A stretch of DNA of 64,000 nucleotides from Amycolatopsis lurida (GTDB taxonomy: Bacteria > Actinomycetota > Actinomycetes > Mycobacteriales > Pseudonocardiaceae), in the NCBI RefSeq assembly GCF_900105055.1, contig NZ_FNTA01000004.1, positions 930,001 through 994,000 of the forward strand. The letters are read 5' to 3'. Each line of letters begins with the position of its first letter. Position 1 is the stretch's first letter. The position numbers and the translations under genes are program-made. Of this stretch, positions 45,715 through 56,732 are shown piece after piece. The notes beneath the pieces were generated by a model that did no database searches, was not told the DNA's origin, and saw only the letters and a program-made list of their open reading frames with translations.

Positions 45715-46932
45715 ATGGTTTCTTCGCACAAGCGTGAACTGACCCTCACGGCGGCCGGGTTGTCGCTGATCGCGGTCTCCTACGGACTCGCGAGGTACGC
45801 GTACGGCCTCTTCGCGCCGACCCTCCGGACGGAGTTCGACCTCGACGGCGGCGCCCTCGGCGCCATCGCGGCGGGAAGTTACGTCGCGTACTGCCTCGCG
45901 GTCGTCGGCTCGACCGCCATCACGACCCGCTGGGGAGCGCGGGCGGGCGCGCTCGCCGCCGGAACGACGGCCACGGCGGGAACCGCCCTGATCGCGGCCG
46001 CGCCGAACGCCGGCGTGCTCGCGCTCGGGGTCGTCCTCGCCGGCGCCAGCACAGGCCTGGCCTCCCCTTCGCTCGCCGACGCGGTCTCACGCGTCGTCCG
46101 GGCGACCCGCCGTGACCGCGCCCAATCCGTGGTGAACGCCGGAACCGGACTCGGTGTGCTGATCTCCGGCCCGGTGTCCCTGCTCGCCATCGGTGACTGG
46201 CGAATGGCCTGGTGGGCCTTCGCCGCGGCCTCGGCGCTGGTGACCTTGTGGATCGTCCGGGTCGTGCCGCCGGTTAAGGAAGACCGCGCGCGTGGGCTGC
46301 CGGTGCCGCTGTTCCCGCCCGCCACCGGACGGCTGGTGCCCGCCGCCGCGACGCTCGGCCTGGCCAGCGCGGCGATCTGGACCTTCGGCCGGGACATCGC
46401 CGTGAGCGTCGGCGGCCTCGACGAGACCGCCTCGACGGTGGTGTGGATCGTGCTCGGCGCGGTCGGCCTGGCGGGCGCGTTCACCGCCGAACTGACCTCG
46501 CGGGCTGGACTGCGGCGTGCTTGGTCCGCGGGGATGGTCCTGTTCGCCGCCGCCACGGCACTCTTCGCCCTCGCCACCCGTTCGCTTCCCGCGCTCCTCA
46601 TCGCGGCCGCGGTCTTCGGAGCCGTCTACATCGGACTGACCGGCGTGCTGATCCTCTGGGGCACCAGGGCTTATCCGGCGGCACCCGCGTTCGGTGTCGG
46701 CGTGGCCTTCCTCGCGCTGGCGCTCGGCCAGGCCGCCGGGGCACCGCTCATCGGTCTCCTCGGCGATCTCCTCGACCTCCGCGCCGGCTTCCTCGCGGCG
46801 GCGGCGATCGCCGTACTCGGCGTCCTCTTCGCACCCCGGGAGGCGACCACGACGTACAACTTCGGGGTCCGTTCCCTCTCAAGGGTGAGTACCGTCCCGC
46901 CGGAGCGGGAATCCCCCGCGGACTGCGCGTGA
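45715..46932 (+). CDS. Major facilitator superfamily transporter
   Basis: 405 aa with about twelve hydrophobic helices and a central cytoplasmic loop ([14 protein letters not shown], about residues 183-196). Family features are [17 protein letters not shown] in the first helix and GAGTGL-like repeats ([15 protein letters not shown]). It resembles YbfB/CynX-like exporters of small molecules. Its gene is under TetR operators, so the substrate is probably the inducer or a related toxic compound. It has a good ribosome-binding site, and the stop lies just before the AarF gene. Confidence 0.88.
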   Translation: MVSSHKRELTLTAAGLSLIAVSYGLARYAYGLFAPTLRTEFDLDGGALGAIAAGSYVAYCLAVVGSTAITTRWGARAGALAAGTTATAGTALIAAAPNAGVLALGVVLAGASTGLASPSLADAVSRVVRATRRDRAQSVVNAGTGLGVLISGPVSLLAIGDWRMAWWAFAAASALVTLWIVRVVPPVKEDRARGLPVPLFPPATGRLVPAAATLGLASAAIWTFGRDIAVSVGGLDETASTVVWIVLGAVGLAGAFTAELTSRAGLRRAWSAGMVLFAAATALFALATRSLPALLIAAAVFGAVYIGLTGVLILWGTRAYPAAPAFGVGVAFLALALGQAAGAPLIGLLGDLLDLRAGFLAAAAIAVLGVLFAPREATTTYNFGVRSLSRVSTVPPERESPADCA

Positions 46933-46945
46933 TGTGCTCTCCGGC

Positions 46946-48910
46946 ATGAACCTGCTGCTCGGTCTGCTCACCCTGCCCGTCTACGCGCTGATGCTGTGGC
47001 CGCTCGTGGTCGCCGCCCGCCGCGTGCTGGGGGTGCGGATCGGCGTCGTCCGCGCGTTCTGCGCCGCCGGTTTCGGCTGGCTGGTCGCGGGCGGCATCCT
47101 CAGCGCGTTCCCCTCGCCGATGTACACGGGCGGAGCCTTCGCCGGGCTGGTCGTCCCGGTGGCGGGTGGCGCGTTCCTCGCGACGTTGATCTTCCTGTTC
47201 GTCGCGGAGTTCGTCCTGCCGTCCGGCTCGGGGCTCGGGCTGATCGGCAGGATCAGGTCGATGCGCCGCCGTGTCGCCCGGACGCGGCGTTACTCGCAGA
47301 TCACCCGGATCGCGATCAAGCACGGTCTCGGCCGGTACCTCACCGGCCGCCGCGAACCCGGCCTCGCCCGGGTCCGGCACGCCAAACTGGCGCGATCGCT
47401 GCGCCGCGCGCTGGAGGAGGGCGGCGTGACGTTCGTGAAACTCGGCCAGTTGCTCTCGACCCGGTCCGATCTGCTCCCGCAGGTGTTCGTCGACGAGCTC
47501 AGCAAACTCCAGGATCAGGTCGCCTTCGCCGACGCCGACGAGGTCGCGACGGTGCTGCGGGAGGAACTGGGCGGAAACCCGGACGAGATCTTCGCCGAGT
47601 TCGACCCGGAACCGATCGCGGCCGCGTCGATCGCGCAGGTCTACCGGGCGAAGCTGCGCGACGGGCAGGAAGTGGTCGTCAAGGTGCAGCGGCCCGGCGT
47701 GCAGGCGCTGGTCGACCGGGACCTCGACATCGTCCGCCGCGTGGCGGCCGCGCTGGACCAGCGCGCGGAATGGGCGGGGTCGCTCGGCGTCGTCGACCTC
47801 GCCGAAGGCTTCGCCGACGCACTCGTCGAGGAGCTCGATTTCCGCACCGAAGCCAGGAACATCGAAGCGGTCGCCGCGGCCTACTCCGGCACCGAGGTCG
47901 CCCTGCCGACCGTCCACAAAGAACTGTCCACCGAACGGGTCCTGGTGATGCGGCGCCTCGACGGCAAGCCGCTCGCCGCCGCGCGGGAGCAGGTCCCGGC
48001 CGCGGAACGGGCAGGTCTCGCGCGGTCCATGCTGCGGTGCGTGCTCGGCCAGGTGATGGGCAGCGGTGTCTTCCACGCCGACCCGCATCCCGGCAACGTC
48101 CTGCTGCTCACCGACGGCAGGCTCGGCCTGCTCGACTTCGGCTCCGTCGGACGGCTCGACTCGGGCCTGCGCGGCGGGCTGCAGAACCTCATCCTCGCCC
48201 TCGACCGCGGCGACCCGGCCGCGTTGCGCGACGGCCTGCTGGAGATCGTCGACCAACCGGACGAAATCGACGAGCGTCGCCTGGAGCGGGCACTGGGTTC
48301 CTTGGTGGCGAAGCATTTCAACCACGGGCAGGCGCCCGATCTCGACATGTTCACCGACCTGTTCCGGGTGATCGCCGACTTCCGGCTCAGCGTGCCCCCG
48401 CCGATCGCCGCGGTGTTCCGCGCACTGGCCACCTTGGAGGGAACACTGGCCGCGCTGGCGCCGGGGTTCAACATCGTCGTCGAATCCCGCGCCTACGCCG
48501 CCGAGCAGGTAGGTGCCGGATTGCGACCGGAGTCGCTGCGCTCCACCGCCACCAACGAACTGATGGCGCTGCTGCCGGTGCTGCGGCGGCTGCCGCGCCG
48601 CGTCGACCGGATCGGCAACGCGCTGGAACAGGGCAGGCTTTCGGTCAACGTCCGGCTGTTCTCCGACGAACGCGACCGCGACGTGGTCACCGGACTGGTG
48701 CACGAGATCCTGCTGGCGTTCGTCGGTGTGGCCACCGGGCTGATGGCCGTGCTGCTGCTGGGCAGCACGACCGGCCCGGAGGTCCTGGACGGGGTCACGC
48801 TGCACCAGATGTTCGGCTACAACCTGCTGGTGGTCAGTGCGCTGGTGGGATTGCGGCTGCTCTTCGTCGTTTTCCGGCGGAGCGGACAACGGTCACGATC
48901 GCCCCGATGA
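46946..48910 (+). CDS. AarF/UbiB (ABC1) family atypical kinase
   Basis: 654 aa from the ATG at 46946; a GTG at 46934 would add four residues. Membrane helices lie at the N-terminus (about 1-95, three) and two at the C-terminus (about 585-645). The central UbiB domain has KxGQ ([11 protein letters not shown]), the Ala-rich nucleotide loop [10 protein letters not shown], the ATP lysine in [18 protein letters not shown] and LLDFG. UbiB proteins act in quinone biosynthesis or lipid transport through an ATPase activity. The gene runs 77 bp into the convergent peptidase gene. Confidence 0.88.
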   Translation: MNLLLGLLTLPVYALMLWPLVVAARRVLGVRIGVVRAFCAAGFGWLVAGGILSAFPSPMYTGGAFAGLVVPVAGGAFLATLIFLFVAEFVLPSGSGLGLIGRIRSMRRRVARTRRYSQITRIAIKHGLGRYLTGRREPGLARVRHAKLARSLRRALEEGGVTFVKLGQLLSTRSDLLPQVFVDELSKLQDQVAFADADEVATVLREELGGNPDEIFAEFDPEPIAAASIAQVYRAKLRDGQEVVVKVQRPGVQALVDRDLDIVRRVAAALDQRAEWAGSLGVVDLAEGFADALVEELDFRTEARNIEAVAAAYSGTEVALPTVHKELSTERVLVMRRLDGKPLAAAREQVPAAERAGLARSMLRCVLGQVMGSGVFHADPHPGNVLLLTDGRLGLLDFGSVGRLDSGLRGGLQNLILALDRGDPAALRDGLLEIVDQPDEIDERRLERALGSLVAKHFNHGQAPDLDMFTDLFRVIADFRLSVPPPIAAVFRALATLEGTLAALAPGFNIVVESRAYAAEQVGAGLRPESLRSTATNELMALLPVLRRLPRRVDRIGNALEQGRLSVNVRLFSDERDRDVVTGLVHEILLAFVGVATGLMAVLLLGSTTGPEVLDGVTLHQMFGYNLLVVSALVGLRLLFVVFRRSGQRSRSPR

Positions 48911-49622
48911 CACCGATCGCAACGAGGCTGATCCCGGCGAGCATGAAGTGGCGCGCGGCGAGAAATCCGGTGTCGGACACCGGTTCCCCTGGCAGGCCGG
49001 CGTCGACGAAAGCCGTTGTCTGCGGAAAGGGTTCCGCGTTGATGCTCCTGCCGATGCCGACGATGACCCCGTGCACCTTGTCCAGCGGAACGGCGCCATC
49101 ACCCGGTTTCCCCGCGTAAAGCTGCGAGTCGCGGGAATTGTTCCGCTGATCGCCCGCGAGGAACACGGTGCCCGGTGGGACTTTGACGTCGAAGCGCCTC
49201 CCGCTGGTGCCCCCGTAATCGACGTAGGTCTCCTTGACGGCTTTCCCGTTGACAGTGATCAGGCCGTCCTTCGTGCAGCAGACGACCTGATCATCACCGA
49301 CGGCGATCACCCGCTGGATGGCAAGGCCCTCACTGGGACTCGCGTCCGGATACGCGCTGAGATCCATGAGAACCACAGCGCCACGCGGAATGTCGCCGAC
49401 CTCGGACCACCGGTAGGTCACGATGGTGCCGGGTTCGAGCGTGGGACTCATCGCCGGGCTGGCAGCGGTCTTCATCGCGTAGTCCGACAAGCTCCAGAAG
49501 CCGTAGCCGCCGGCGCCCACGCCGACGACCGCCACCAGGATCATCACCCACAGGAGCGGGGGGAATCTTCGCTTCGGCCCGGCCTTTTCGGGAGGCGGGG
49601 CGGGGAAGTCCATTTCGGTCAC
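48834..49622 (-). CDS. Signal-peptidase-I-like (S26) membrane protein lacking the catalytic Lys
   Basis: 262 aa. One N-terminal transmembrane helix (about 23-45) is followed by an S26-type domain: [14 protein letters not shown] has the nucleophile Ser, [11 protein letters not shown] and [17 protein letters not shown] give the other boxes. The general-base lysine of the KRVIG motif is Gln here ([11 protein letters not shown]). A second helix near the C-terminus ([16 protein letters not shown]) and a basic tail end the protein. It may be an inactive or divergent peptidase, or use another lysine. Its end overlaps the AarF gene on the opposite strand by 77 bp. Confidence 0.82.
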   Translation of the reverse strand: MTEMDFPAPPPEKAGPKRRFPPLLWVMILVAVVGVGAGGYGFWSLSDYAMKTAASPAMSPTLEPGTIVTYRWSEVGDIPRGAVVLMDLSAYPDASPSEGLAIQRVIAVGDDQVVCCTKDGLITVNGKAVKETYVDYGGTSGRRFDVKVPPGTVFLAGDQRNNSRDSQLYAGKPGDGAVPLDKVHGVIVGIGRSINAEPFPQTTAFVDAGLPGEPVSDTGFLAARHFMLAGISLVAIGVIGAIVTVVRSAGKRRRAAAIPPAH

Positions 49623-49638
49623 AGCGCAGATTAGCGTC

Positions 49639-49968
49639 TCAACCTCGGGGCGCGTACATGATTACTCCGACCCCCGCCAGGCAGATCAGCGCGCCGATGA
49701 CGTCGTAGCGATCCGGCCGGTAGCCGTCGGCGACCATGCCCCACGCCAGCGATCCCGCGACGAACACTCCCCCGTACGCGGCGAGGATGCGGCCGAAGTT
49801 CGCGTCGGGTTGCAAGGTCGCCACGAAACCGTAGAGGCCGAGCGCGACGACGCCCGCGCCGATCCAGAGGTAGCCGCGATGTTCCCGCACCCCTTGCCAG
49901 ATCAGCCAGGCGCCGCCGATCTCCAGCAGGGCGGCGAGCGCGAACAGCGCTATGGAGCGGAAGACCAT
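49639..49968 (-). CDS. YnfA family small membrane protein (UPF0060)
   Basis: 109 aa from the ATG at 49968, which matches the 108-110 aa of the family. Four transmembrane helices: [60 protein letters not shown] and [17 protein letters not shown]. The family resembles small-multidrug-resistance transporters, and its function is not settled. A dyad CGTATA-N6-TATACG lies upstream (50007-50024). The peptidase-like gene lies 16 bp downstream on the same strand, so co-transcription is likely. Confidence 0.9.
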   Translation of the reverse strand: MVFRSIALFALAALLEIGGAWLIWQGVREHRGYLWIGAGVVALGLYGFVATLQPDANFGRILAAYGGVFVAGSLAWGMVADGYRPDRYDVIGALICLAGVGVIMYAPRG

Positions 49969-50006
49969 GCCGTCACCCAACCAGACGCACACGCCGTCAC
50001 CCGCGC

Positions 50007-50024
50007 CGTATAGGCCGTTATACG
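50007..50024. promoter_or_regulatory. Dyad upstream of the YnfA-like gene
   Basis: CGTATA-GGCCGT-TATACG, a perfect dyad with 6-bp arms, 38 bp before the start codon. It may be an operator or overlap the -10. No regulator gene is adjacent. Confidence 0.45.
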
Positions 50025-50083
50025 AAAGGGTGACCGTGTGGATTTTGGTGCATTGGATGTCACTCCAGCCACCCCGGCCCGAA

Positions 50084-50138
50084 GCGCGTGAAGGCCTCCT
50101 TCCCTCGGCTGAGCCGAGGGAAGGAGGCCTTCACGCGC
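50084..50138. terminator. AAGGCCTCCTT palindrome at the end of the suf operon
   Basis: 26-bp perfect arms (GCGCGTGAAGGCCTCCTTCC plus CTCGGC) with a TGA loop; the inner part CTCGGC-TGA-GCCGAG recurs at 21114-21128. It is 9 bp beyond the sufT stop, so it probably ends the suf transcript and shields the YnfA-like gene from read-through. Confidence 0.85.
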
Positions 50139-50147
50139 AAGCGAGAA

Positions 50148-50555
50148 TCAGACGGTGAAGCCGAGCGCCCGCAGCTGTTCGCGGCCGTCGTCGGTGATCT
50201 TCTCCGGGCCCCACGGCGGCATCCAGACCCAGTTGATCCGGAAGTCCTTGACCAGGCCCGTTCCCCCGCCGACGAGGGCGGCTCCGGTCTGGTCCTCGAT
50301 GACGTCGGTCAGCGGGCAGGCCGCCGAGGTCAGGGTCATGTCGATGGTGGCGGTGTTGTCCGCCTCGACGCGGATGTCGTAGACCAGCCCGAGGTCGACG
50401 ACGTTGATGCCGAGTTCGGGGTCGACGACGTCGCGCATCGCCTCTTCGACGTCCTCGACCTTCGCCACATCGGCGGCGTCCGGGGCGGCGGCGGTCTCGG
50501 CGTCGAGGTCGGCGGCCGTGCGCCCCTCGCGGGTTTCGGTCTGCTGTTCGGTCAT
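50148..50555 (-). CDS. sufT: Metal-sulfur cluster assembly factor, MIP18/DUF59 type
   Basis: 135 aa. An acidic, Ala-rich N-terminal tail (1-35) precedes the DUF59 domain: MRDVVDPELGINVVDLGLVYDI and MTLTSAACPLTDVIEDQ, with the conserved Cys, and MPPWGPEKITDDGREQL. It helps late maturation of Fe-S proteins. It is the last gene of the suf operon; its ATG overlaps the sufU stop by 4 bp. Confidence 0.93.
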   Translation of the reverse strand: MTEQQTETREGRTAADLDAETAAAPDAADVAKVEDVEEAMRDVVDPELGINVVDLGLVYDIRVEADNTATIDMTLTSAACPLTDVIEDQTGAALVGGGTGLVKDFRINWVWMPPWGPEKITDDGREQLRALGFTV

Positions 50556-51000
50556 GCCGTCTCAACTCCGTTGGTCGTGCGGGCGACGGCGTCCTTGAAC
50601 GCCATCCACCCGAGCAGGGCGCATTTCACGCGGGCCGGGTACTTGGCCACGCCGGCGAAGGCGATGCCGTCCTCCAGCACTTCCTCGTCGGGTTCGATCT
50701 GCCCTTTGCCCTGCATCAGCTCGACGAAGGCGTCCATGGTGGTGAACGCCTCCTCCACGGTGTGCCCGACGACGAGATCCGTCAAGACCGACGTGGAAGC
50801 CTGGCTGATCGAGCAGCCCTGTCCCTCGTAGGAGACGTCGGCGACCTTCCCGTCGTCGACCTTCACCCGCAGCGTCACCTCGTCGCCGCAGGTCGGGTTG
50901 ACCTGGAACGACTCGGCGTCGAACGGCTCGCGCAGGCCGCGGCCGTGCGGGTTCTTGTAGTGGTCCAGGATGATCTCCTGGTACATGCTCTCCAGGTTCA

Positions 51001-51001
<1 letters not shown>
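50552..51001 (-). CDS. sufU: Fe-S cluster assembly sulfur-transfer protein SufU
   Basis: 149 aa from the ATG that overlaps the sufS stop (TGATG); a GTG three bases earlier is possible. It accepts persulfide sulfur from SufS. Three conserved Cys lie in NPTCGDEV, YEGQGCSISQAS and VKCALLGW, with the Asp of CGD as the fourth zinc ligand. The insert typical of SufU rather than IscU is present (AFTTMDAFVELMQGKG). It is part of the tightly overlapped sufS-sufU-sufT segment. Confidence 0.95.
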
Positions 51002-52329
<1,328 letters not shown>

Positions 52330-53100
52330 TCAGACGGCGGCGGTCTCGGCGGAGCCGGTGTACTTGACGTACCCGTTCTCCTCCAGCTCGTCCGCGAGTT
52401 CACGGCCACCGGACTCGACGATCTTGCCGCCCGCGAAGACGTGCACGAAGTCAGGCGTGATGTGCCGCAGGATCCGCGTGTAGTGCGTGATCAGCATGAC
52501 GCCGGCGTCGTTGCCGGCCTTGAACTCGTTGACGCCCTCGGACACGACGCGCAGCGCGTCGACGTCGAGGCCGGAGTCGGTCTCGTCGAGGATGGCGATC
52601 TTCGGCTTGAGCAGCGCCAGCTGCAGGATCTCGTGGCGCTTCTTCTCACCGCCGGAGAAGCCCTCGTTCACCGAACGCTCGGCGAACTCGGACGAGATCT
52701 CCAGCTTGCCCATCTCCTCCTTGACCTCCTTGACCCAGTGGCGCAGCTTGGGGGCCTCGCCACGGACCGCGGTGGCCGCGGTGCGGAGGAAGTTGGACAT
52801 GGACACGCCCGGCACCTCGACCGGGTACTGCATGGCGAGGAACAGGCCCGCGCGGGCACGCTCGTCGACGCTCATCTCGAGCACGTCCTCACCGTCGAGC
52901 AGGACCTGCCCGGAGGTGACTTCGTACTTGGGGTGACCGGCGATGGCGTAGGACAGCGTGGACTTGCCCGAACCGTTGGGGCCCATGATCGCGTGGGTCT
53001 CGCCCGACTTGATGGTCAGGTTGACGCCCTTGAGGATCTCCTTGGGGCCTTCCTCGGTCGTGACCGAGGCGTGCAGATCCTTGATTTCCAGCGTAGGCAT
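52330..53100 (-). CDS. sufC: Fe-S assembly ATPase SufC
   Basis: 256 aa ABC-type ATPase without a membrane part. Walker A is GPNGSGKST (about 40-48), signature [12 protein letters not shown] and Walker [13 protein letters not shown]. It drives the SufB-SufD scaffold. The order sufB-sufD-sufC-sufS is the standard actinobacterial one. It is 36 bp after sufD. Confidence 0.97.
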   Translation of the reverse strand: MPTLEIKDLHASVTTEEGPKEILKGVNLTIKSGETHAIMGPNGSGKSTLSYAIAGHPKYEVTSGQVLLDGEDVLEMSVDERARAGLFLAMQYPVEVPGVSMSNFLRTAATAVRGEAPKLRHWVKEVKEEMGKLEISSEFAERSVNEGFSGGEKKRHEILQLALLKPKIAILDETDSGLDVDALRVVSEGVNEFKAGNDAGVMLITHYTRILRHITPDFVHVFAGGKIVESGGRELADELEENGYVKYTGSAETAAV

Positions 53101-53136
53101 TTCTTTCCTAAAAGTCTCTTGTGGACGGACGCGCGC

Positions 53137-54309
53137 TCAGGCGCCGACAGCTTCGAGTTCGGCTTCGATCGCGGCCTCGAGACGCTCGCGCACCTCGGGA
53201 ACGCCGATCTTGACCAGGATCTCGTGGAAGAACCCGCGGACGACCAGGCGGCGCGCGGCGTCTTCGCCGATTCCGCGCGACTGGAGGTAGAACAACTGCT
53301 CGTCGTCGAACCTTCCCGTCGCGCTCGCGTGGCCCGCGCCTTCGATCTCGCCGGTCTCGATCTCCAGGTTCGGGATCGAGTCCGCCCGGGCGCCCGGCGT
53401 CAGCACCAGGTTGCGGTTGAGCTCGTAGGTGTCGGTGGCCTCGGCGGCCGCCCGGATCAGCACGTCGCCGACCCACACGGTGTGCGCGCCCTCGCCCTGC
53501 AGCGCGCCCTTGTACATCACGCGGGACTTGCAGTTCGGCACCGCGTGGTCGACGAAGAGACGGTGTTCCTGGTGCTGTGCTTCGTCCGCGAAGTACAGGC
53601 CGAGCATCTCGACGTCGCCGCCCTTGTCGGCGAAGGTCGCCGTCGGCGAGACGCGGACGAGGTCACCGCCCAGGGTGATGACGATGTGCTTGAGCGTGGC
53701 GTCGCGGCCGAGCTTGAGGTGCTGCTCGGAGACGTGCACCGCGTCGTCGGCCCAGTCCTGGACGCTGACGACGGTCACGTTCGCCGAATCGCCGATGACG
53801 AACTCGACGTTGTCGGCGTAGGTGCCGGAGCCGGCGTGGTCGAGGACGATGACGGCCTCGGAGAACTGCTCGGCGCGCACCTGCACGTGCCCGTAGGCGA
53901 CCTTGCCCTCGCCCGGACCGGTGATCTTCACCGTCGACGGCTTCGACGTCTTCGTCTCCTTGGGCACCGTGATGACGGTGGCCTCGGTGAACGAGGAGTA
54001 CGCCTGCGCGGCGATCCGGTCGCTCGGGACACCGGCGGCGCCGAGGCGCTCGTCGTCCCGGCCGACCGTCTCGATCTTCAGTTCGGGCGCGGCGTCGGCG
54101 TCCACTGTGGCCGAACCCGAAGCGGCGGCGGACCCGTCGTGCAGGCCGCGCAGCCGCTTCATCGGAGTGAAGCGCCAGTTCTCCTCACGGCCGCCGGGAA
54201 CCTCGAAGGCCTCGACGTCGTAGGAGGTGAAGCGCTCCGCGCGGGACGTGGCCGGGATGACCACGCCCTCGCGCATCGCTTCGGAAACGTTGTTCTCGGT
54301 AACCGACAT
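53137..54309 (-). CDS. sufD: Fe-S assembly scaffold protein SufD
   Basis: 390 aa, mostly a right-handed beta-helix. FVDHAVPNCKSRVMYKGALQ, SIPNLEIETGEIEGAGHASA and FYLQSRGIGEDAARRLVVRGF are family hallmarks, including the conserved His region. It forms the SufBC2D complex. It starts 2 bp after sufB on the same strand, so their translation is tightly linked. Confidence 0.96.
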   Translation of the reverse strand: MSVTENNVSEAMREGVVIPATSRAERFTSYDVEAFEVPGGREENWRFTPMKRLRGLHDGSAAASGSATVDADAAPELKIETVGRDDERLGAAGVPSDRIAAQAYSSFTEATVITVPKETKTSKPSTVKITGPGEGKVAYGHVQVRAEQFSEAVIVLDHAGSGTYADNVEFVIGDSANVTVVSVQDWADDAVHVSEQHLKLGRDATLKHIVITLGGDLVRVSPTATFADKGGDVEMLGLYFADEAQHQEHRLFVDHAVPNCKSRVMYKGALQGEGAHTVWVGDVLIRAAAEATDTYELNRNLVLTPGARADSIPNLEIETGEIEGAGHASATGRFDDEQLFYLQSRGIGEDAARRLVVRGFFHEILVKIGVPEVRERLEAAIEAELEAVGA

Positions 54310-54311
54310 GA

Positions 54312-55760
54312 CTAGCCGACGGACCCTTCCATCTGAAGCTCGATCAGGCGGTTCAGCTCGAGCGCGTACTCCATCGGCAGCTCACGCGCGATGGGCTCGA
54401 CGAACCCGCGCACGATCATCGCCATGGCCTCGGCCTCGTCGAGACCGCGCGACATGAGGTAGAACATCTGGTCTTCGCTGACCTTCGAGACGGTCGCCTC
54501 GTGGCCCATGGAGACCTCGTCGTTGCGGATGTCGACGTACGGGTACGTGTCCGACCGCGAGATCGTGTCGACGAGCAGCGCGTCGCAGACGACGCTGGAC
54601 CGCGAGTGGTGCGCCCGCTTCGCGACCTTGACCAGGCCGCGGTACGAGGTGCGGCCACCGCCGCGCGCCACCGACTTCGACACGATGGTCGAGGAGGTGT
54701 GCGGCGCCAGGTGCTCCATCTTCGCGCCGGCGTCCTGGTGCTGGCCCTCGCCCGCGAAAGCGACCGAGAGGACCTCGCCCTTGGCGTGCTCGCCCATGAG
54801 GAACACGGACGGGTACTTCATCGTGACCTTGGAACCGATGTTGCCGTCGATCCACTCCATGGTCGCGCCCTCTTCGCACTTGGCGCGCTTGGTGACCAGG
54901 TTGTAGACGTTGTTCGACCAGTTCTGGATGGTCGTGTACCGGCAGCGGGCGCCCTTCTTCACGATGATCTCCACGACCGCCGAGTGCAGCGAGTCGGACT
55001 GGTAGATCGGCGCGGTGCAACCCTCGACGTAGTGCACGTAGGCGTCTTCGTCGACGATGATCAGGGTCCGCTCGAACTGACCCATGTTCTCGGTGTTGAT
55101 GCGGAAGTAGGCCTGCAGCGGGATGTCCACCTTGACGCCCTTGGGCACGTAGATGAACGAGCCGCCGGACCACACCGCGGTGTTCAGCGCGGAGAACTTG
55201 TTGTCCCCGGCCGGGATCACGGAGCCGAAGTACTCCTTGAAGATCTCCGGGTGCTCCTTGAGCGCGGTGTCGGTGTCCAGGAACAGGACGCCCTGTGCCT
55301 CCAGGTCCTCGCGGATCTGGTGGTAGACGACCTCGGACTCGTACTGTGCGGCGACACCGGCGACGAGGCGCTGCTTCTCCGCCTCGGGGATGCCGAGCCG
55401 GTCGTACGTGTTCTTGATGTCCTCGGGCAGGTCTTCCCAGGAAGTGGCCTGCTTCTCCGTGGACCGCACGAAGTACTTGATGTTGTCGAAGTCGATCCCG
55501 GAGAGGTCCGCACCCCAGTTGGGCATCGGCTTCAAGTCGAAGAGCTTGAGCGCCTTGAGTCGCGCTTCGCGCATCCACTCCGGCTCGGACTTCTTCGAGG
55601 AGATGTCGGTGACGACGTCCTCGTTCAGCCCGCGACGGGCCGTTGAGCCCGCCTCGTCGGAGTCCGCCCAGCCGAACGCGTACTTGCCAAGGGACTCGAT
55701 GGTCTCTTCCTGGCTCATGGGCGCGGTGGTGGGAGTGCGCTGCTCGGCAGCGGCAGTCAT
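54312..55760 (-). CDS. sufB: Fe-S assembly scaffold protein SufB
   Basis: 482 aa from the ATG at 55760, which follows GGAGGG and overlaps the sufR stop (ATGA). It is the main scaffold for cluster building. Recognisable parts are [12 protein letters not shown] near the start, [40 protein letters not shown] with the conserved Cys, and ILMSRGL-like [14 protein letters not shown]. No intein interrupts it, unlike M. tuberculosis SufB. Confidence 0.96.
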   Translation of the reverse strand: MTAAAEQRTPTTAPMSQEETIESLGKYAFGWADSDEAGSTARRGLNEDVVTDISSKKSEPEWMREARLKALKLFDLKPMPNWGADLSGIDFDNIKYFVRSTEKQATSWEDLPEDIKNTYDRLGIPEAEKQRLVAGVAAQYESEVVYHQIREDLEAQGVLFLDTDTALKEHPEIFKEYFGSVIPAGDNKFSALNTAVWSGGSFIYVPKGVKVDIPLQAYFRINTENMGQFERTLIIVDEDAYVHYVEGCTAPIYQSDSLHSAVVEIIVKKGARCRYTTIQNWSNNVYNLVTKRAKCEEGATMEWIDGNIGSKVTMKYPSVFLMGEHAKGEVLSVAFAGEGQHQDAGAKMEHLAPHTSSTIVSKSVARGGGRTSYRGLVKVAKRAHHSRSSVVCDALLVDTISRSDTYPYVDIRNDEVSMGHEATVSKVSEDQMFYLMSRGLDEAEAMAMIVRGFVEPIARELPMEYALELNRLIELQMEGSVG

Positions 55761-56557
55761 GCGGGTTTCCCTCCATTCGGGATCCGTGCTGTGCGCCCTG
55801 GGGAGGGCGCCGTGCTTCCCGGCCCGGGTGTGGCCGGGTGACCCGCCGAGACGGCGGGTACGTGTGTGGTGCACGCGTTGTCACCGCGTGCGATGGTCGC
55901 CAGCCGCTGGACGTGAGTACCCAGAAGTTCCGCGAAAGCCTCTGTCTCGGCTTCACACAACTGAGGGAACTCGGCGGCGACGTGGGCGACCGGGCAATGG
56001 TGCTGGCAGAGCTGTTCGCCGACACCGACCTGACGGGTCGACGCAGCGTAACCCTCCCTGGTCAGCGCCGCAGCGAGGGCCTCGGCGCGCGAGGCGGGGT
56101 CCGTGTGCTTGGTGATCGCGTCCTGGTGCGGGCCGACCAGCGAGGCGACCCGAGCCTCCGCGAAGGCCTTCACGGCGTCTTCCCCGGCGTGTTCGGCGAG
56201 GAACCGGATGGCCGAGGACGCGAGGTCGTCGTAGGCGTGCCCGAACCGGGCGCGGCCGGCTTCGGTGAGCAGGAAGTTCTTGGCGGGACGGCCGCGGCCG
56301 CGGGGGCCGCGGCGGGGCGCGTCCCGGGTTTCGGCCTCGCCGTCGGCGAGCAGGGCGTCGAGATGACGACGGACGGCGGCGGCGCTGATCCCCAGCTGCT
56401 CGGCCACCACGACGGCGGTCATCGGACCCTGTTCCAGCAGCAGACGGGCCACTTCATGCCTGGTCCGGCCCTCGGGGCCGACCTGCGCGGGGACAGGCTG
56501 GACCTCGGCGCGGAGCATGTCGCCACCGGCCTCGTCCTGCGTCCCCGTCTTTTTCAC
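55757..56557 (-). CDS. sufR: Fe-S-cluster-dependent repressor SufR
   Basis: 266 aa. The winged HTH runs over about 30-100 ([41 protein letters not shown]). Three Cys that can bind an Fe-S cluster are Cys184, Cys188 and Cys201 (CQHHC, then QLCEAE). The C-terminal tail is Pro/Gly-rich and longer than in most homologues. It represses the suf operon when the cluster is bound. A SufR-operator-like dyad covers its GTG start, giving autoregulation. Its stop overlaps sufB by 4 bp, so repressor and operon share one message. It is divergent from mptB. Confidence 0.93.
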   Translation of the reverse strand: MKKTGTQDEAGGDMLRAEVQPVPAQVGPEGRTRHEVARLLLEQGPMTAVVVAEQLGISAAAVRRHLDALLADGEAETRDAPRRGPRGRGRPAKNFLLTEAGRARFGHAYDDLASSAIRFLAEHAGEDAVKAFAEARVASLVGPHQDAITKHTDPASRAEALAAALTREGYAASTRQVGVGEQLCQHHCPVAHVAAEFPQLCEAETEAFAELLGTHVQRLATIARGDNACTTHVPAVSAGHPATPGPGSTAPSPGRTARIPNGGKPA

Positions 56558-56568
56558 AACATAAGTGT
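56554..56568. promoter_or_regulatory. Candidate SufR operator
   Basis: On the minus strand ACACT-TATGT-TGTGA, which equals the ACACT-N5-TGTGA site I recall for mycobacterial SufR. It includes the sufR GTG start codon, so a bound repressor would sit on the start of the message. The 5' end appears to be leaderless or nearly so. Confidence 0.65.
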
Positions 56569-56640
56569 GACGTATTTCCGGAGAGACGGCAAAGAGGGGT
56601 GCCTCACGGAGTGGCGTGGGTCACTTCACGCCGACACCGA

Positions 56641-56661
56641 CGCAAGTAGATGACGGATTGC
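56641..56661. repeat. CAATTCGTCATCTACTTG element, single arm (divergent region)
   Basis: CGCAAGTAGATGACGGATTG plus C: one arm of the repeat at 35420-35484 with one change (GGATT for GAATT). It lies between sufR and mptB, the only copy in a 5' region. No complementary arm is near. Confidence 0.75.
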
Positions 56662-56732
56662 GATCCTTGCACGCGCAACTACCGCAACCAGGTGCCGAGT
56701 TGCGTTGTTCCCGGCATCGCTACCCTTCCCGA

